DNA of 5,993 nucleotides from JAKORR01 sp964608495 (GTDB taxonomy: Bacteria > Armatimonadota > Zipacnadia > Zipacnadales > FEN-943), in NCBI GenBank assembly GCA_964608495.1, contig CAZSOQ010000286.1, positions 1 through 5,993 on the forward strand. The letters are read 5' to 3'. The notes beneath the pieces are model-generated. The model searched no databases and was not told the DNA's origin. It saw only the letters and a list, made by a program, of their open reading frames with translations. Each line of letters starts with the position of its first letter. Position 1 is the first letter of the stretch. Shown in pieces: positions 5,700-5,993 of this stretch. A program made the position numbers and the translations under genes.

Positions 5700-5993
5700 C
5701 TACTCCTCGAGGATCCGCGGGACGCGGAAGAAGCCCTCCACCTTGTCGGGGGCGTTGCTCAAGACCTCATCCTGCGGCAGGGACTCTCCCGGCTCGTCCT
5801 CGCGCAGCACGTTCGTCATGGGCAGCACGTGGGACGTGATCGGCACGTCGTCAGTATTGATCTCCTGCAGCTCACGGAAGTAGCCCATGATCCGCCCGAG
5901 CTCGTACTGCAGCCGGCTCACTTCCGCGTCGCTCAGCGCCAGGCGGGCCAGGTTGTTGGCGACGTGGAGGACTTCCTCGCGCTTGATCTCTGC
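5700..5993 (-). CDS. gatC: GatC, amidotransferase subunit C (only the extreme N-terminus missing)
   Basis: GatC is the small subunit that wraps between GatA and GatB and stabilises the GatCAB complex in the cytoplasm. The minus-strand frame is open from the right edge to the TAG at 5700-5702 and gives 97 residues starting AEIKREEVLHVA. The family normally has 90-100 residues starting with Met and a similar segment, so probably only one or a few residues are missing. Family landmarks are the N-terminal helix with LARLAL, the LPMTNVLREDEP segment at visible residues 58-68 and the C-terminal APDKVEGFFRVPRILE. Compared with the common HVAKLARL or HVANLARL pattern, this copy reads HVANNLARL, one residue longer. 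gatA, usually next, lies on the same strand beyond the A2M gene. Any promoter is outside the window. Confidence 0.95.
   Translation of the reverse strand, partial: AEIKREEVLHVANNLARLALSDAEVSRLQYELGRIMGYFRELQEINTDDVPITSHVLPMTNVLREDEPGESLPQDEVLSNAPDKVEGFFRVPRILEE

Noticed and set aside
5419..5883. A plus-strand frame spanning the REPIN-like element and antisense to gatC
   Set aside because: It starts inside a palindrome and its second half is the complement of conserved GatC codons. No protein character was seen.

Overview
The window comes from a GC-rich bacterial chromosome. It reads as part of a gatCAB locus (glutamyl-tRNA(Gln)/aspartyl-tRNA(Asn) amidotransferase) that has been split by a large, oppositely oriented gene for a bacterial alpha-2-macroglobulin (A2M). 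The A2M protein has a clear Sec signal peptide, which fits a Gram-negative (diderm) cell with a periplasm or a secreted A2M. The phylum cannot be fixed from the sequence. A poorly sampled high-GC lineage such as Armatimonadota or Planctomycetota is a guess only.

Layout from left to right: (1) 1-390, minus strand: the first 130 residues of GatA, running off the left edge, with a good ribosome binding site and its own sigma70-like promoter (452-480). (2) 391-778: a divergent intergenic region that holds the gatA promoter and a G+C-rich, highly foldable leader upstream of the A2M gene, including a perfect 8-bp hairpin at 699-718. (3) 779-5323, plus strand: a complete 1514-residue secreted A2M with macroglobulin domains, a Met/Ala/Gly/Pro-rich putative bait region, a CAEQ thioester motif, a helical thioester domain and a C-terminal MG10-like domain. 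(4) 5324-5699: a convergent intergenic region without a gene. It contains an 85-bp two-armed palindrome (5406-5490) with the architecture of a REP doublet (REPIN): mirrored GTAG/CTAC feet, a 2-nt gap, a 6-bp hairpin on each side and an 8-bp hairpin between them. (5) 5700-5993, minus strand: GatC, complete at its C-terminus and lacking only its first residue(s) beyond the right edge.

GatC and GatA are subunits of one cytoplasmic enzyme and are commonly encoded side by side. Here they lie on the same strand about 5.3 kb apart, with a functionally unrelated envelope-defence gene between them on the other strand. The A2M is expected to trap attacking proteases outside the cytoplasm. The usual partner of thioester-type bacterial A2Ms, the peptidoglycan glycosyltransferase PBP1C, is not in the window. 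The points most worth following up are the operon interruption, the REPIN-like element next to it and the unusual bait region.
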